Below, piece after piece: positions 5,889 to 6,263 of a stretch of 6,263 bases of DNA. Under the pieces are notes generated by a model. The model was not told where the DNA came from, searched no databases, and worked only from the letters and a program-made list of their open reading frames with translations. Position 1 is the first letter of the stretch; the number at the start of each line of letters is the position of its first letter. Origin of the DNA: Bacillota bacterium (GTDB taxonomy: Bacteria; Bacillota; Sulfobacillia; JAJZYS01; JAJYTV01); the NCBI GenBank assembly GCA_021806845.1, contig JAKAPV010000176.1, forward strand, positions 1 to 6,263, read 5' to 3'. The translations under genes and the position numbers were made by a program.

Positions 5889-6263
5889 TTAGCTCGGGAT
5901 GCAGATGACCTGGCCCGGCTGGAGGTTGTAGGGGTCGATTCCGGGGTTCGCGGCGATGATCGCCGCGACGGTCGTGTGGAAGCGCCGAGCGAGCTTGAAG
6001 ACGGTGTCGCCCGGCCGAATGGTGTAGGCGAAGGTTCCTGGCGGGCAGATTCCCGGCGGAGTACCCGGGATGCAGATGACCTGGCCCGGCTGGAGGTTGT
6101 AGGGGTCGATTCCGGGGTTCGCGGCGATGATCGCCGCGACGGTCGTATTGAAGCGCCGAGCGAGCTTGAAGAGGGTGTCGCCCTGCTGACTGGTGTAGGG
6201 GAAGGTCCCCGGCGGGCAGGGTACCTGCGGAGCCCCTGGGATGCAGATGACCTGGCCGGGCTG
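5889..6263 (-). CDS. Tandem LysM-domain protein, C-terminal part (start beyond right edge)
   Basis: The frame is open from the right edge to TAA (5889-5891), giving 124 residues with no start codon in the window. It holds two complete LysM domains (about 21-67 and 78-124) and the tail of a third. Each reads like 'YT..xGDTxFKLARRF' followed by 'TTVAAIIAANPGIDPYNL' and 'QPGQVICIP', the classic LysM fold sequence that binds the N-acetylglucosamine of peptidoglycan or chitin. Domains are joined by short Pro/Gly linkers ending 'CPPGTF'. Each repeat carries two cysteines, one in ICIP and one in the linker, which could form disulphides or cross-links. Such proteins sit on the cell wall or spore coat (SafA-like) in Bacillota. 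A catalytic domain, if any, would be upstream and unseen. The gene faces the apbE operon. Confidence 0.92.
   Translation of the reverse strand, partial: QPGQVICIPGAPQVPCPPGTFPYTSQQGDTLFKLARRFNTTVAAIIAANPGIDPYNLQPGQVICIPGTPPGICPPGTFAYTIRPGDTVFKLARRFHTTVAAIIAANPGIDPYNLQPGQVICIPS
5895..6263. repeat. 171-bp tandem coding repeats in the LysM gene
   Basis: The landmark 'gggatgcagatgacctgg' begins at 5896, 6067 and 6238, an exact period of 171 bp (57 codons). Copies at 5895-5975 and 6066-6146 are identical over 81 bases, including third codon positions, while the rest of the unit has diverged. The third copy is cut by the window edge. Confidence 0.92.

Noticed and set aside
5895..6263. CRISPR-like array
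   Set aside because: The 171-bp period is a multiple of three, the unit is fully coding and the product is a clear LysM repeat; there are no short repeats with unique spacers.

Overview
The window is GC-rich and looks like a chromosomal segment of a high-GC, probably spore-forming and possibly thermophilic member of the Bacillota. The signs are Shine-Dalgarno sites close to AGGAGG, GTG and TTG starts, and a tandem LysM protein of the type found in spore-coat or wall proteins. The lineage is inferred from style only; no rRNA or other marker is present.

The left third (1 to about 2140) is accessory DNA made of nested mobile elements beside a broken gene. The C-terminal tail of an IS200/IS605-type TnpA enters from the left edge and ends at 62. 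The right-end hairpin of that element (GCCCTCAAGGGC) is split by a complete IS4-family, IS50/Tn5-like element (about 102-1581). That element has 19-bp terminal inverted repeats, an intact 454-residue DDE transposase, and a palindromic target duplication that recreates the hairpin on both sides. The outer IS200/IS605 end then cuts off the 3' end of a minus-strand NERD-domain (nuclease-related) gene.

The middle (2358-5822) is a plus-strand operon of three genes: a short TsaA/TrmO-like SAM-dependent methyltransferase read from a TTG start, a single-chain molybdopterin oxidoreductase with an N-terminal [4Fe-4S] motif, and an ApbE-like FAD:protein FMN transferase that overlaps the oxidoreductase stop codon by one base. 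A strong hairpin terminator (5845-5879) follows. No separate Fe-S, haem, membrane or FMN-acceptor subunit lies in the operon, so the electron partner is unknown.

The right edge holds the C-terminal part of a convergent minus-strand gene (5889-6263) encoding tandem LysM domains on an exact 171-bp repeat period. Its start lies beyond the window.

The most unusual things here are the hairpin-preserving nested insertion and the minimal methyltransferase / molybdoenzyme / flavinyltransferase operon. I do not see a clearly new defence or mobile system.
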